NCBI GenBank assembly: GCA_000310025.1
Contig: FN649740.1
Span: 641,728 to 705,727, forward strand
Direction: 5' to 3'
DNA from: Ectocarpus siliculosus
Taxonomy: Eukaryota; Sar; Phaeophyceae; Ectocarpales; Ectocarpaceae
Length of the DNA: 64,000 nt
The notes under the pieces are model-generated. The model saw nothing but the letters and a program-made list of their open reading frames with translations. It did not search any database and was not told the origin of the DNA. Shown here in pieces: positions 9,159 through 20,052 of this stretch (its first letter is position 1; each line of letters opens with the position of its first letter). A program made the position numbers and the translations under genes.

Positions 9159-12100
9159 TGGACCCGCCCTTGTGACCACTCGGTCAGTTCGTCTCACCGT
9201 TAATTTTCTTCATGGAGCTCGAGCTACCGCTTCGTTGGCGGTCTGGGCCTGCGTTGTTCCAGATGCCGCCATGGGGCACGCCGTGCTTCTGGGTCGCGAT
9301 AGCTGGATGCGGTTCAACTCTCGAGTGTTCACCACCCTCCCCCACCCTGGACCGGACGGCCGGGTTATGGGCGAGCTCACGCTCTCTCCACGTTTCACCG
9401 CTGGCGCTTGTGTTTACGCTACACACGACGACGCTCCTGCCTCTTCGTTTCACCTCAAATATGCAGGGAGCTCGGGCATTTCCTTGGGGCCGGAGCCTGC
9501 CCTTGTTGAGGTGGACCTCGTCCGTTCTTCGGGCATGCCTGCGCTGATCGGCGAATATCTCGTATCGTTCCGACCTGAAGTGGGTGCACTTTCGTCCCCC
9601 GATGCATTTGTTTCCAATGGTCTTCAGCGTATTCCCCTTGCAGGTTGTGCCGAATTGGAGCCGGGCGACGTTATTGGCGTGTCTGCTGCACCGCTATTAC
9701 GAGCACCGGTAGAAACCCTGAAGGCGGCTCCATCTTCGACTCCCACCGCCCCCCCGTCCTCTACATCACCGCATCGGGTCAACGCCGTTGGCCCCAAGTC
9801 CGGGACTCGCCGCTCTCCGGACCCAGCCTCCGCCCCGCCTCCTCCGAAGCCGCCTCCGCAAGAACTGCTTGACCGCTTCTCCGAGGCCCAGCGCTCCAGT
9901 TTTCTGCGATTGTGGACTAGGCTGCCCGCACATATGCACGACATCGCTTTCGATCTACACAACCCGGGATGGACACCGGAGGCTATTGATCGTTTGGCCG
10001 ACGCCCTTGTTGAGTATTCCGACGTGTTCTCTACTTCGAAAACCGATTTTGGTTCCTGCACCGTCATGCCATTCACTCTTTCCGTCCCCGCAGGGACGAA
10101 GCCCGTCGCATCACGCCCGTATCGTATTAACCCGTTAATGCAGAAGAAAGTGGATGCCGTCTTGGACCAGTATTTGGCGGCAGGGCTCATTCAGCATTCC
10201 ACTTCTCCCTGGGCTTCTCCCCTGGTCGTCATCCCCAAGAAGGACGGATCGGTTCGCATCACCGTCAACTACAAACGACTCAACGCCCTGGTGGACTTGG
10301 ATGGACAACCTCTCCCTCGGGTGGACGGTATCTTGGATTCTCTCTACACCGGGAAAGTGTTCTCCATCTTCGATCTCAATTCGGCCTTCCACCAGATCGT
10401 TTGTGACGAAGACACTGTCCCGCTCACCGCCTTTTGCACTCCCACGCAGTTGTTCGAATGGCTTCGGATGCCGCAAGGAGCCAACGCCAGCCCGTCTTGG
10501 TTCGTCAAGGTCATCAACAGAGTGGTGCACGGTCTGGAGCGTGTGCTTGCTTATCTGGATGATGTTATCTGTTTCGATGAGGAACCTCTAGGACACGTGC
10601 TCAACATGATCGAGTTTTTCAAACGGCTGCGCCAGTACAACCTCAAGCTGTCTCCAGGGAAGGCTCGTGTCGGCGCCACCCACGCCAATTTCCTCGGTCA
10701 CACCATCTCCCCGGCTGGGGTTAGCCCTGATGGCGTCAAGGTTCGGGCGCTCACGCACATGCCGCCGCCGACGAATGTTAAGCAGCTTAGGAGCCTCCTC
10801 GGTGGCCTCAGCTACTACCGGAAATTTCTTCAGAATCTCGCCACCAAGGTGCGGCCTCTCAACTCTCTTCTCAAACAAGGCGTCCCCTTCAAGTACACCC
10901 CGGGCATGGTCAAGGTTGTCAAAACGTTGTTGAGCGAACTCGCGCGTCCCCCGATTTTGGTCTTCCCGGATTGGGCTGCGGTCGAGGACAACAGCCGTTC
11001 TCTCCGTTTGTGCTCCGACGCGTGCATTGACGGCTTTGGAGCCTCCCTGGAACAAGAACAACTCGATGGCTCGGTAAGACCCATTGTGTACATCAGCCGC
11101 GCTACTCTTCCGGCGGAGCGGAACTGGACTGTTCTGGATCTGGAAGCTGGTGGCATTGTTTGGGCCATTAAGCGCCTTCGGGGCTATTTGTGGTCAACCA
11201 AGTTCATCATCTATTCAGATCACAAAGCCTTAGAGAGCATTGGAAAGGTTGGAGAACACAACGCCAGGGTACAACGATGGCTCGAATTCCTGTCCAACTT
11301 CACCTACACCCTGAAATATCGGAAAGGTTCGGCAAACGGCAACGCGGATTTCCTTTCGCGGCTGCCTTTACCAGCACAAGACACGGACACAACCGGCCCC
11401 GATTGCATTGATGGTGTCGATCACGCTGGTGTCTTCCTCATTCGGGCTTGTGGACTCAACTATCACTCGTCGTCTACGCCGGAGGTCGGTTTGGGTGGGC
11501 TCCGCCCTCCCTGCTCGGCGGGTGTCTTTTCACCCCCAGCGCTACAGCCATCTGATTTTGGGGATTTCCGCCGTCATCACCCGCGCCTGCTGGATGTTCG
11601 ATCGGACTCCCCGATTGATTATCAAGATTCTCGGAGGTCTTCGGGAGTCTTCGTGGTCTCACATGTTTTCACGTCTCCGGTGCCTGTTTCCTGTTTGGCT
11701 CCGGCTACGTCCCGCGGAATGTCTCCGGCCGCGTCTTTGGCGAATAGATATGTGCACGTCCTGTCTTCGCTTCCGGAGCGGGGACCGCTCATTTCTTCAC
11801 GAACTCGGGCCAAGACCACCGCTGCTTCTGGAGGCACCGTCACCGGTCCCACCTATTTCGGACGCCAGCCGCGGGCTACCATCGTCCCTCGGGCATCGTC
11901 CACTGCCCGTCGTCCTAGCCGGTCCCGCTCGACAAACAAGACCATCCGGACCGGCACGCGTCCCCTGCCGTCATCTGCGACGTCCACGTCGGCGTTTTCG
12001 TCGACTGCCTCTGCGCCACAGGTGCCTTCGCCGGCATCGGCGCGCGCTGCATCCTCGGTTTTGCCCTCTATCCAGGTTTCGCCTGGGACTTCGCCCCGCC

Positions 12101-12688
12101 CAATGCCTCCTCCTGAGGTGACACCGCGGTCTGCAACTTCACCACTCGTTGAGGCCCCTCGTTCTCCAGCCTCTTCCGTGGGATCGCTTGTCTCTGGGTT
12201 GGAGCCGACTGACTTGGACCCCTCACATTTGCGAGCTTGCGTTCAGAGTTTCGGCACTGTGGACTGGGCTAGGGAACAACAGCGGGAGAGCGAATGCGTG
12301 GTGGCTATGCGCTTTCTGTCTCATGGCTCTCCCTTCCCCCCCCCTTCTGACTTGCTCACCCTTAGTGCCCCGCTCCGCTCCCCTCGGTTGGACGATGTCC
12401 TTGCGTTGGCGGCGAAAACCAGGCTGCACACGACCGATGAGAACGTCACCCTCCTCGTACATAAACCGGCGCCATCGCCGATCGGGCGCTCTGGCGGCAG
12501 GACCACTCGTCTACCGGATACTGGTGTGCCCCGTGTCTACGTGCCCATGTTGATGCGTCCGTGGGTCCTTCATGCCTGCCATACCGCCGCGTCCTTCCAT
12601 CTTGGTGTTCATCGTACACAACGTCTGCTTGAGCGTTTCTACTGGTGGATTGGTCTGGATCGGATCCGTACGCTGGTGGCTTCGCGCG
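8749..12688 (+). CDS. pol: Pol: aspartic protease, reverse transcriptase, RNase H, start of integrase
   Basis: This frame is +1 relative to the Gag/NADAR frame. It shows a retropepsin active site (LLDSGSPASF, Asp codon at 9037) and a Ty3-type RT at nt ~10100-10900. RT motifs include KKDGSVRITVNYKRLN, the first catalytic Asp in FDLNSAFHQI, MPQGA and the YLDD box at 10552-10563. RNase H follows (nt ~11005-11370) with Asp in LCSDACIDGFG, Glu in LDLEAGG, and Asp in IIYSDHKAL and NADFLSR. About 380 codons of low-complexity Pro/Ser/Arg linker separate RNase H from the integrase zinc finger, unusually long for this family. The His pair of the HHCC finger is in this frame near 12570-12620, but its Cys pair is in the next frame. 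The ATG at 8749 is probably not the true start. Translation is expected to enter from the NADAR frame between ~8750 and 9010. The frame itself runs to 13170, but beyond ~12688 it encodes nothing recognisable. Confidence 0.88.
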
Positions 12689-14452
12689 TGTTTGGTGTGT
12701 CAAGCTCGCAAGACTTCGCTTCAAACCGCTCGGTGGCCCGTCATCGCTATGCCATTGCCACAGGGGCCTGGTACGGTCGTAGGCGTCGACTTCTTCGGCC
12801 CCCTGCCCGTGACTGCCAAGGGCAACTCCTACATTCTATTGTTCACAGACCGTTTCAGCCGGAGAGCCGACATGTTCGCGGTTACAGCGGCGGAATTTAC
12901 GGCGAAAGGGACGGCTCACATCTTCGTCAACCAGTACATGACCAAGTGGGGATGTCCGACTACGTTATTGTCGGACAACGGACTGCATTTTTGCTCGAAG
13001 CTCTCCATGGCGATCTACGAGATGATGAAAATCAAGAAAGTCACCACCAGCTCCTACCACCCGCAAACCAACGGCGGCACGGAACGCGTCAAGCACACGA
13101 TGGCTCAGATGCTTGCGGTAGTCGTCAACGAACAGCAAAACGATTGGGACATACATCTCCCGCACGTTGAATTTGCCTACAACAATTCCGTGAACCAGTC
13201 GACTGGATTGGCGCCGAACGAGATCCATATCGGACGCATTCCGCGGCTTCCGCTTTCGGTCTTCGATCATCCAACGGTAGGTGGTCATCAAAGCTTAGCC
13301 CGTGACCAACTCGAGTACTGCAACTTGGCTGTCGATCGTCAGCGCCGGGCCTACGACCTGGTCCGTGAGTACAACGCCCTGAAGATCTCGCGAGTCGAAC
13401 GCCGTAATTCATCCCTGCTGGACGCCATCCACAAGCTCCCGCAATTTACTGTTGGCGGGTGGGCTTGGGTCTACAACACGGCTGCTACAATTCGACAGGG
13501 TGTGCGGAACGACACGGATCACCAGGTGCTCAAGGCCAAATTCGCGCTTTCCTGGACGGGGCCTTACAAAGTTCTTGCGGTGGGTCCCGCGTCGGCCGAC
13601 GCCACCCCAGATGGAAGCCCGTTGGCGCGTAAACTCCTCTACCTGGACCTGCCTTCTGATCTTTCCGGCCCAGCAGCTCGATGTCGCGTATCTGTCCTTC
13701 GTTGCAAGCCCTGTCGCAATCCGTACGAGAAGGACGACCTGCCCCAATCTCTACCCGCTGAGCTTTCGCGTTATGTCCTGCACTCTTTCGGCGATAAATG
13801 TCCACCGTTTCACGTCACCGCGGATGATGTGTCGGTGCCTGTCGGGCGCCTCGAGGTCGACTACATTTCGGGACACCAATTGGTGCGGGGCCGTAGCGGC
13901 GTTCTCGCTGTCCTGTACCAGACGCATTGGCTAGGCCTGACTACTCCTTCTTGGGAACGGGAGTCCGACCTCGATCAATTCCGTCGACACATCCTCTTGT
14001 ACTGGTCTCGAGAGGTCTGCCAAAGCAAGCAGGGTAACCGCACGTATCGAGTGGCTCGGACACGCGCGGCACAACGGGAGCTCGCCCGGAATCGTGGCGA
14101 ACGCTATTTGCCTCCTGGGGCTGACCTTGTGCTTCACGCGACTTGGCTCCGTCGATTCAGCATTTCGCCCCTTCCAGTAGGAGCGCGGCTGTGGTACAAG
14201 GCCCGCGACGGATTATGGTGGACAGGACGTATTGGTGCTCATCAGGACGGCTCGTACATCGTTCGATTTCTGGATGACCCGGGCCCCAGCGTTCTCCCTC
14301 TGCCTGCGCACCTCTACTCCACCGCCTTGGACGCCGTTTGTGGATCGTGGTGTTTAGAAAAACATCGCTCGCGCCCTTTGGGCGACGCCCGGGATCGCAC
14401 TCCTCCCATTACTGACTCCTTACCGTCGGCTGTTCCCAATATCTCTTCCTAG
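12684..14452 (+). CDS. pol: Pol continued: integrase core, chromodomain and Tudor-like domain
   Basis: This third frame takes over within the integrase zinc finger, starting with CLVCQARK (Cys codons at 12689 and 12698). The DDE core follows: Asp in VVGVDFFGPLP (nt ~12785), Asp in LLSDNG (nt ~12972) and Glu in PQTNGGTER, with exactly 35 residues between the last two. The usual NGQTER is NGGTER here. A chromodomain-like segment lies at nt ~13836-14009 (VGRLEVDYISGHQ to LLYW). After a basic spacer, a Tudor/Agenet-like stretch at nt ~14178-14304 (ARLWYKARDGLWWTGRIG, then IVRFLDDPG) precedes the TAG at 14450. Chromodomains direct chromovirus integration to marked chromatin. A second reader-like fold is unusual. 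The frame change may be a single-base indel or programmed. Confidence 0.85.
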
Positions 14453-14491
14453 CGTCGCCGTTTTAGGTTCGAGCTGGTCTATCTTGGATTT

Positions 14492-14533
14492 TGTTTGTTT
14501 GTTTGTTCGTTTGTTTGTTTGTTTTTTTTTCTT
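14492..14533. repeat. (GTTT)n microsatellite and T-run
   Basis: About nine GTTT units with one GTTC variant are followed by a run of T shortly after the Pol stop codon. Confidence 0.85.
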
Positions 14534-14560
14534 TTCCTTCTTGTTTTCTCCGAGTGGTTT

Positions 14561-14745
14561 GCCTCTGAACACTTGGAAAAAGAGTTCCCCAAGTTTCGTC
14601 GGTGTTATTTGCCTCTGAACACTTGGAAAAAGAGTTCCCCAAGTTTCGTCGGTGTTGTTTGCCTCTGAACACTTCAACAACGAGTTCCCCAAGTTTCGTC
14701 GGTATGTTCGCCTCTGACCAGGCAAACCCCGAGTTTCTCGTGTTT
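14561..14745 (+). repeat. 50-bp tandem repeat in element 3' region
   Basis: Units start at 14561, 14611 and 14661 with GCCTCTGAACACTT and contain GAGTTCCCCAAGTTTCGTCG. A partial, diverged fourth unit starts near 14710. The first two units are nearly identical, indicating recent array growth. Confidence 0.85.
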
Positions 14746-15729
14746 CCCTTGGTTCGCCTTTCGCCAACTCATTTTTCTTTTTAGCTCCACCGTATCGCCG
14801 AAGTGTCATCTAGGCTTGTTACTTCGGGCTTCCATCCCGTGGCGTCGTCTTCTCCCGTGGACATTCGTCGTCGTCCACACTTCGTTCCACTTCGTCTCCG
14901 TCATCGCTACCTGCCGGCGACGCCTTCATCATCGTCGAGCCCTTGAGTCGTTGTGTTGTTGTGTGTATCTCTGCGATTTTTCTGTGTTATCTGAGTCTTC
15001 CTGTGTTGTGCTTTGCCCGCGCGCCAGGGAAAGTTCGTCAGATCGCTTCTCAGACGTTGATCATTCATGCTTTGCATTCTTGGTTTTCATCAGGTCTTGC
15101 CGTGGCCGCCTCTCTATACGGTTTGAGTTCTCTGACACTCTGGAAATCTGTTGTCAGTGTGTTCGCCTGCCATTCATTTCTCCTGCTCTTCTTTGACGCT
15201 TTCCTAGATTGGTTGCGTTGATATCTTCCCCTTTACGTCGCGTCCAGTATCAAAGGCCGTATTCGTTCGGAAATTTTGCTTGGGTTTTGAGTTTTGTTGC
15301 AGTATTTTGGGGCTCTCTCGGGTAGTCGCCCTCATTCCTCCCATTGTTATACGCGCGGGTGCGCGTAAACGAGTGGTGTGTGGCGTTTAGGTTTTGACTT
15401 TATTTCTCTTGCCGTCGTCTGTTGCGGATAGCGTGCTGTGCAGCACTACATATTTTTCTTGGCCTTATCCCTTCATTGATAGGAGCGTTGTCATTGAGAT
15501 GTCGATGTGTCGTCTCGTGGCCGTTCGCATCCATCTTTCGTCTCAATGATGGTGTGGGGGTTGATTCGGGATGTTTCTACAACTCACCCTCCTTTTTGGA
15601 TGTTTTGTGAAGAGTCATATCTTCGATTCATGAGCATCAATCGTCAGCTAAAATCTTCGTTGTAGCTTTTAGGAGTTGAGCATTGATTTGAGTATAGAAT
15701 CTGCATATATGATATTCAGGGTGGGCTAG

Positions 15730-15919
15730 TGTTAAGGAGTGTGGCTGCTAGCTTAAATAGGGTACATCTTATTGTTGATAGGATGTGGGTCGGTCTCAGG
15801 AGGTATACCCTTCAGACACCTACCCTCTTAGGATTTTGTCTAGTCTGCGTACCCCCCTGAGGTGAAGTTGGATCCCCACTTCACCTCAGACCCTTGCTGA
15901 TCGTCTCTCAGCAATAACA
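15730..15919. mobile_element. LTR-like 190-bp element with TGTTA...TAACA ends
   Basis: The segment begins TGTTAAGGAG and ends CAATAACA, forming the classic TG...CA inverted ends. Inside are a TATA-like TTAAATAGG and a perfect 12-bp inverted repeat (CTGAGGTGAAGT / ACTTCACCTCAG near 15855-15887). It could be a solo LTR of a small LTR element. Flanking bases do not show a clear target duplication, and it has no counterpart upstream of Gag, so assignment to the large retrotransposon is unproven. Confidence 0.35.
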
Positions 15920-16119
15920 AGCAACTTTCTCATCTCTACGTGATCGTGGACAAGCGTGTCAACGACAGAACCTACCTTCATCTATCTCTAGGAGCAAGCT
16001 ACCACCCACGGCTTCCCCTTCCTTTAAATATGCGTACATACGTACGCATATACATACATGCATACGCACGCATTTCATACCTCTCACTGAAAAGACTCCA
16101 CCACATCCCGTTCGAACGT

Positions 16120-16345
16120 GGGTGGGTATATATATATATATATCTCGAACGGATAGTCTTTCCGTGTGTTTCTAGTTTTCCTAATACGTACCACCGTACA
16201 CTCCTCATCCGCTACATACAGACGTAGACTATGCATACGCAATACACCTCCGAATGAATGTATAAACATGTAAACACACACACACACACACACGCATAGC
16301 CGGTTAGCGCGGTCGATGCTAATAATAAAAACACACACGCATACA
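16120..16345. repeat. TA and CA microsatellites with SINE-like fragment
   Basis: A TA run at about 16126-16142 and a CA run at about 16275-16292 flank a 50-bp fragment (16293-16341) with CCGGTTAGCGCGGTCGATGC and an A/C-rich tail. This fragment is shared with the copies at 3.9 kb and 50.1-50.6 kb. Confidence 0.6.
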
Positions 16346-16783
16346 TACATTTTTGCGCCGGTAGAAATCCTTCGACTAGAAAGTGTTAAGGAGGACCCGA
16401 TTCGCAGGGTATCCGTCGATTGATTGACTTTTACCAGAATCGGTACACCTTCGCACATGGCGTCAGCTGGATATTGGTTCGAATCTCCTTGGGTGCACGT
16501 TTTTTCTCCTGACTTGGACATTTTCCCATGGACACAATGTGTGTCAGTCCTGAGAACACCTCTTGGAATCGATCCTACAAAGAACCTTGTGACACTTCCA
16601 TCGAATTACCCGTTCTGGCCACAAGAGGTTCCCAGTTGAGGGTAAATTCTGTGGGTGGAGAGTGTTAAGGAGGACCCAATTCGCAGGGTATCCGTCGATT
16701 GACTTTTACCAGAATCGGTACACCATCGCATACATACATACATACATTTTTGCGCCGGTAGAAATCCTTCGACTAGAAAGTGT
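16341..16783 (+). repeat. Rearranged duplicate blocks (GTTAAGGAGGACCC family)
   Basis: Two blocks each occur twice. One has GTTAAGGAGGACCC and CTTTTACCAGAATCGGTAC (about 16387-16450 and 16660-16725). The other has TTTTTGCGCCGGTAGAAATC (about 16350-16386 and 16745-16783). Their order is swapped between copies, so a tandem duplication was cut by a ~200-bp unrelated spacer. Confidence 0.7.
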
Positions 16784-17165
16784 ATATATAGGCTCCATCA
16801 TCATCTCACTCTGTGGTTCTTTGGAATGAACGCCCCAAAGCAATCATCTCGTTGGTATACGTACGTTGAACAACCCGCAGAGCATCCACAACTGATTGCT
16901 GCCGCGGTGACGACACCTGTCTGTGCTCAGGTGTCTCCTTTCCTTAATTAATCGATTCAGGCACTACTCTGTACATTTTGAAAGCGTGCGTGCACAGCCA
17001 GAAAGATAGAGGTTTTCACGCATGCATGCATGCATATAAAAACCTCGACCCGTTACTACACAACAACTACTACATACAGCAGCAGCAGCAGTAGTTGCAT
17101 CAAATTTGCCCGCTTTTTTTAGTCCCGACCGACGTATGCACACTTCTTCGACGTACATATTTTCG

Positions 17166-17212
17166 GTCGTCCGGGTAGCCCGGTCGATGCTGTAACCAAA
17201 ACACACATACAT
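17166..17212 (+). repeat. Partial SINE-like fragment
   Basis: GTAGCCCGGTCGATGCTGTA followed by an A/C-rich tail matches the 3' end of the dispersed repeat at 50.1-50.6 kb with several changes. Confidence 0.4.
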
Positions 17213-17426
17213 TCTAACACACACACGGGTTTTAGTGTGGGTTCTTGTGTGCTATAGACAGCAAGCAGTCGACTATATATACACAGGTGGCCAAAGTACC
17301 GCCTTGTAGAGGCACATTGGGCAACCTCGAAAAAAAAACATTGGGCACCGATCGCAACCTGCTGATCTTGGGTAATTCTTGCAATCAATGATGAGGTGGC
17401 CAGATTGGGCAACCTGGACTTTTCTT

Positions 17427-17830
17427 GGAGGTTGGGGCGTAGTCTACAAGGCGGTTGGTGGGTTGGTTGGGGATGATGCGCAAGGTGTGCCTTTTTTGGA
17501 GGTTGGCGGACTGTCCACAAACTGGTACGCGGGCAGGTTGCCGATGCTGTTGCAAGGTGTAATTTTTGTGGAGGTTGGTGGACTGTCTACAAGCCGGTTG
17601 GTGGGTAGGTTGGGGATGGTGCGCAAGGTGTGCCTTTTTGTGGAGGTTGGGGCACTGTCTACAACCTGGTACGCGGACAGGTTGCCGAAGTTGGTGCAAG
17701 GTGTACCTTTTTGTGGAGGTTGGGGCACTGTCTACAACCTGGTACGCGGACAGGTTGCCGATGCTGGTGCAAGGTGTGCCTTTTTGTGGAGGTTGGCGCA
17801 CTGCGGTGTACAAGCCGGTTGCCTAGGTTG
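17427..17830 (+). repeat. 72-bp minisatellite, about six units
   Basis: Units starting with GGAGGTTGGGGCACTGTCTA-like sequence begin near 17427, 17498, 17571, 17641, 17714 and 17787. Each contains a variable GGTACGCGGACAGGTTGCCG and ends GTGCAAGGTGTGCCTTTTTG. The array keeps long open frames on both strands only because the unit length is a multiple of three. No protein is implied. Confidence 0.85.
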
Positions 17831-18039
17831 TCGGAGACAACAGCAGCATTGCTACTCAGCAACAACAATGTGGGTTCAATACCCCATCATGACCTTTTTT
17901 TTTCCTCCCTTTTTTCCCCATGATTTTTTCGATGCGGGTATCGGAACAGTATCGCGACTCATCATCTCGAGCCCGTTGTCGACAACTCTGGAGTTGCATG
18001 AACCCTAAGCGAAAACCAAAAATAAAAAATAAATTCATC

Positions 18040-18512
18040 CAAGAATCGTTTTTTTTTAACTTCCGCCAGCGACGTCGATCATGGAGATGATCCGCGCATG
18101 CAACACTATATAATCGTTGTCTTAAGGTCAGGGAAAGACGACTCAATCGGGGACAACAGCTACACGTACTGACGGCGCGTTTTCCCAATGCACATGCACT
18201 CGTAGAAACGACTGCCTTCTCCCGACACTAAACAAAGAATTCCCCCTCCCGCCGCCCCGAAAGCCCCAGCAGTATCCAATATACATATGGTTCCTGTCCT
18301 TGTTGAATTTTTCCCTGCACCACCCGCCAACGTTGACCATGGAGATGATCCGCAAGAAAGCAATACCATTGAGTGTTGACGACGGATAGACGACGAAGCG
18401 GAGACAACAGTTACACGTAGCGAAAGCGGGCTCCCCCAATACACTTGTCCAAACGACCGATTCGATGTCAGAAAATACAGCACCCCCTCTCTCGCCGCCC
18501 CCGAAGTCATAG
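18040..18512. repeat. Diverged tandem duplication of about 250 bp
   Basis: Two copies share GA(T/C)CATGGAGATGATCCGC (18079 and 18338 regions), a GGGACAACAG/GGAGACAACAG(C/T)TACACGTA stretch and a terminal CGCCGCCCC(C)GAA. The copies are roughly 75-80 percent alike by eye. No domain was recognised in any frame. Confidence 0.55.
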
Positions 18513-19090
18513 TTCTAGACACGAAGAAATGTCACTGCCCGAGAACAAAATAAAGGCATACTGCAGGGACTGCAGAGAGAGACGTCTCTACCCTCCAAAC
18601 ACCACAAAAAAACACCTCCAAGATGGCCTTCCCCACGAGGGACAAGAAAGAAGCATGACGGCAACGACTGAAGGCAAGAGGCCGCCGCAGCGATAGATTC
18701 CAGACGCACTTGGAGACACTGTAAAAAAACTTCCCGAGAGCACTAAGCACCTCACAGCATTCTTCATTCAAACGCAAACAGAGCCAATGCGAGCGGGAAG
18801 GAAAATTTTCCGCCTTCTCGTTCAACACTCCGGCCCGTTGTGGAAGAGAGGACCCGGGAAAACGCGTCGAACGGCGTTGAAGCGGAGATCCCGTCGACTA
18901 CACCTGGGGTTTGCCGATCAGCAGCGAAATAATATTAAGTGTGAGAGGAGAGTAAACGTGGGCCGTCGATGAATGGGGGTGCAGATATGCATTGTCAACA
19001 ATACTAATTAAAACCAGGCATGGGGGGTTGGAACAAAACCCACAGCTTAACCGCAGGTCGTAGAATACGCCAGAGACGAGGTAAATTCAA
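18513..19090. other. No supported gene
   Basis: Short frames exist on both strands without domains or matching splice sites. Nothing else was recognised. Confidence 0.4.
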
Positions 19091-20052
19091 GGGGAATTGA
19101 CAAAATGGGGTATACCCGCGTGTTCAGGCACAAAATGGGGCATCCCTTTTCTCGATGTGGGGCGCAACGCCTGACGCCGGGTAGCCGCCTTCTAATGCTT
19201 CAGCCCCATGCACCACGTCCTCAGGAAGGACGCCCAGCTTTTCGTTTTCTTTCACTGTCAGGAACAGGGTAAACTAGGGCCTGGAAGACGGGAGCTTATT
19301 GGAGGACCCCATTTTGTCCACGAAACCGTGGGGTACACCCCCCTGTCTGCTAAAAGTTTATCTATCTAGTACGCCATTCTGTTCACAAACATATCCTATA
19401 GTGTTCAAGGCATATCCCTTATTGTTCAGTGGTAACCCTCCCGCGGACTGCCAAAACGTCAACCAACAACCAACCGCAGACCGCACCGTATCTCTGTACT
19501 TTCTGTCTCCTTGCCGCGCCGCAGACGACAACAAAGCCCGCGTGTTGCACCGCAGACCACCATACCCCAACCACGCCTATATGTATGGTAGTATGCTGTT
19601 GGTTGTTGGTTGACATTTTGGCAGTCAGCAGGAGTGTCCCCACTGNNNNNNNNNNNNNNNNNNNNNNNNNNNNNNNNNNNNNNNNNNNNNNNNNNNNNNN
19701 NNNNNNNNNNNNNNNNNNNNNNNNNNNNNNNNNNNNNNNNNNNNNATGGGATATATTTGTGAACATTATGGCGTACTAGATGTAACTTTTAGCAGACAGG
19801 GGGGTTTACCCTACGGTTTCGTGGACAAAATGGGGTCCTCCAATAAGCTCCCCTCTTCCAGGCCCTAGTTAACCCTGTTCCTGACGGTGAAAAAAAACGA
19901 AAAGCTGGGCGTCCTTCCTGAGGACGTGGTGCATGGGGCTGAAGCATTAGAAGGCGGCTACCCGGCGTCAGGCGTTACGCCCCACACCGAAAAAAATGAT
20001 CCCCCATTTTATGCCTAAACACGCGGGGTATACCCCATTTTGTCAATCCCCC
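19091..20052. mobile_element. Foldback (MULE-like) DNA transposon with long inverted arms
   Basis: The left arm (19091-~19472) and right arm (~19598-20052) are reverse complements over about 380 bp. Both outer ends read ATTGACAAAATGGGGTATAC, and the inner ends share a GTCAACCAACAACC word. Several CCCCATTTTGT copies lie near the tips. The arms are bordered by a likely target duplication, TAAATTCAA at 19082-19090 and TAAATTTCAA at 20053-20062. Long arms plus a 9-10 bp duplication fit non-autonomous Mutator-like foldback elements. The ~125-bp loop has no transposase. A 100-N gap interrupts the right arm. Confidence 0.75.
19646..19745. other. Assembly gap (100 N)
   Basis: A run of exactly 100 N lies inside the right arm of the foldback element. 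Comparison with the left arm suggests only about 30 bases are really missing. Confidence 0.95.

Larger units (their letters stand above)
4208..14452 (+). mobile_element. Ty3/gypsy (chromovirus-like) retrotransposon with a NADAR domain, coding core
   Basis: Gag, protease, reverse transcriptase, RNase H, integrase and chromodomain occur in that order, which is the Ty3/gypsy order with integrase after RNase H. A chromodomain after the integrase core is the hallmark of chromoviruses. A complete NADAR domain sits between Gag and protease. Four frame conditions apply: no ATG in the first ~350 Gag codons, a TGA between Gag and the NADAR frame, a change to frame +1 before the protease, and another inside the integrase zinc finger. 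I could not identify a pair of matching long terminal repeats or a primer-binding site, so the element borders are unknown and it may be 5'-truncated. Every catalytic motif checked is intact, so the copy is young or only recently damaged. Confidence 0.9.
14453..15729. other. 3' flank of the retrotransposon, no gene
   Basis: This stretch probably belongs to the element 3' untranslated region and perhaps an LTR. It contains a GTTT-rich microsatellite and a 50-bp tandem repeat, then ~1 kb of T/C-rich sequence. Frames in it lack ATG starts and domains. I found no copy of this sequence upstream of Gag. Confidence 0.45.

Noticed and set aside
14816-15221. Cys- and Phe-rich frames in the retrotransposon 3' flank, considered as an env-like gene
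   Set aside because: No suitable ATG, no signal peptide or envelope motifs, and T/C-rich composition explains the hydrophobic residues.
17385-17813. Repetitive frames across the 72-bp minisatellite
   Set aside because: Open only because the unit length is a multiple of three. Both strands are equally open.
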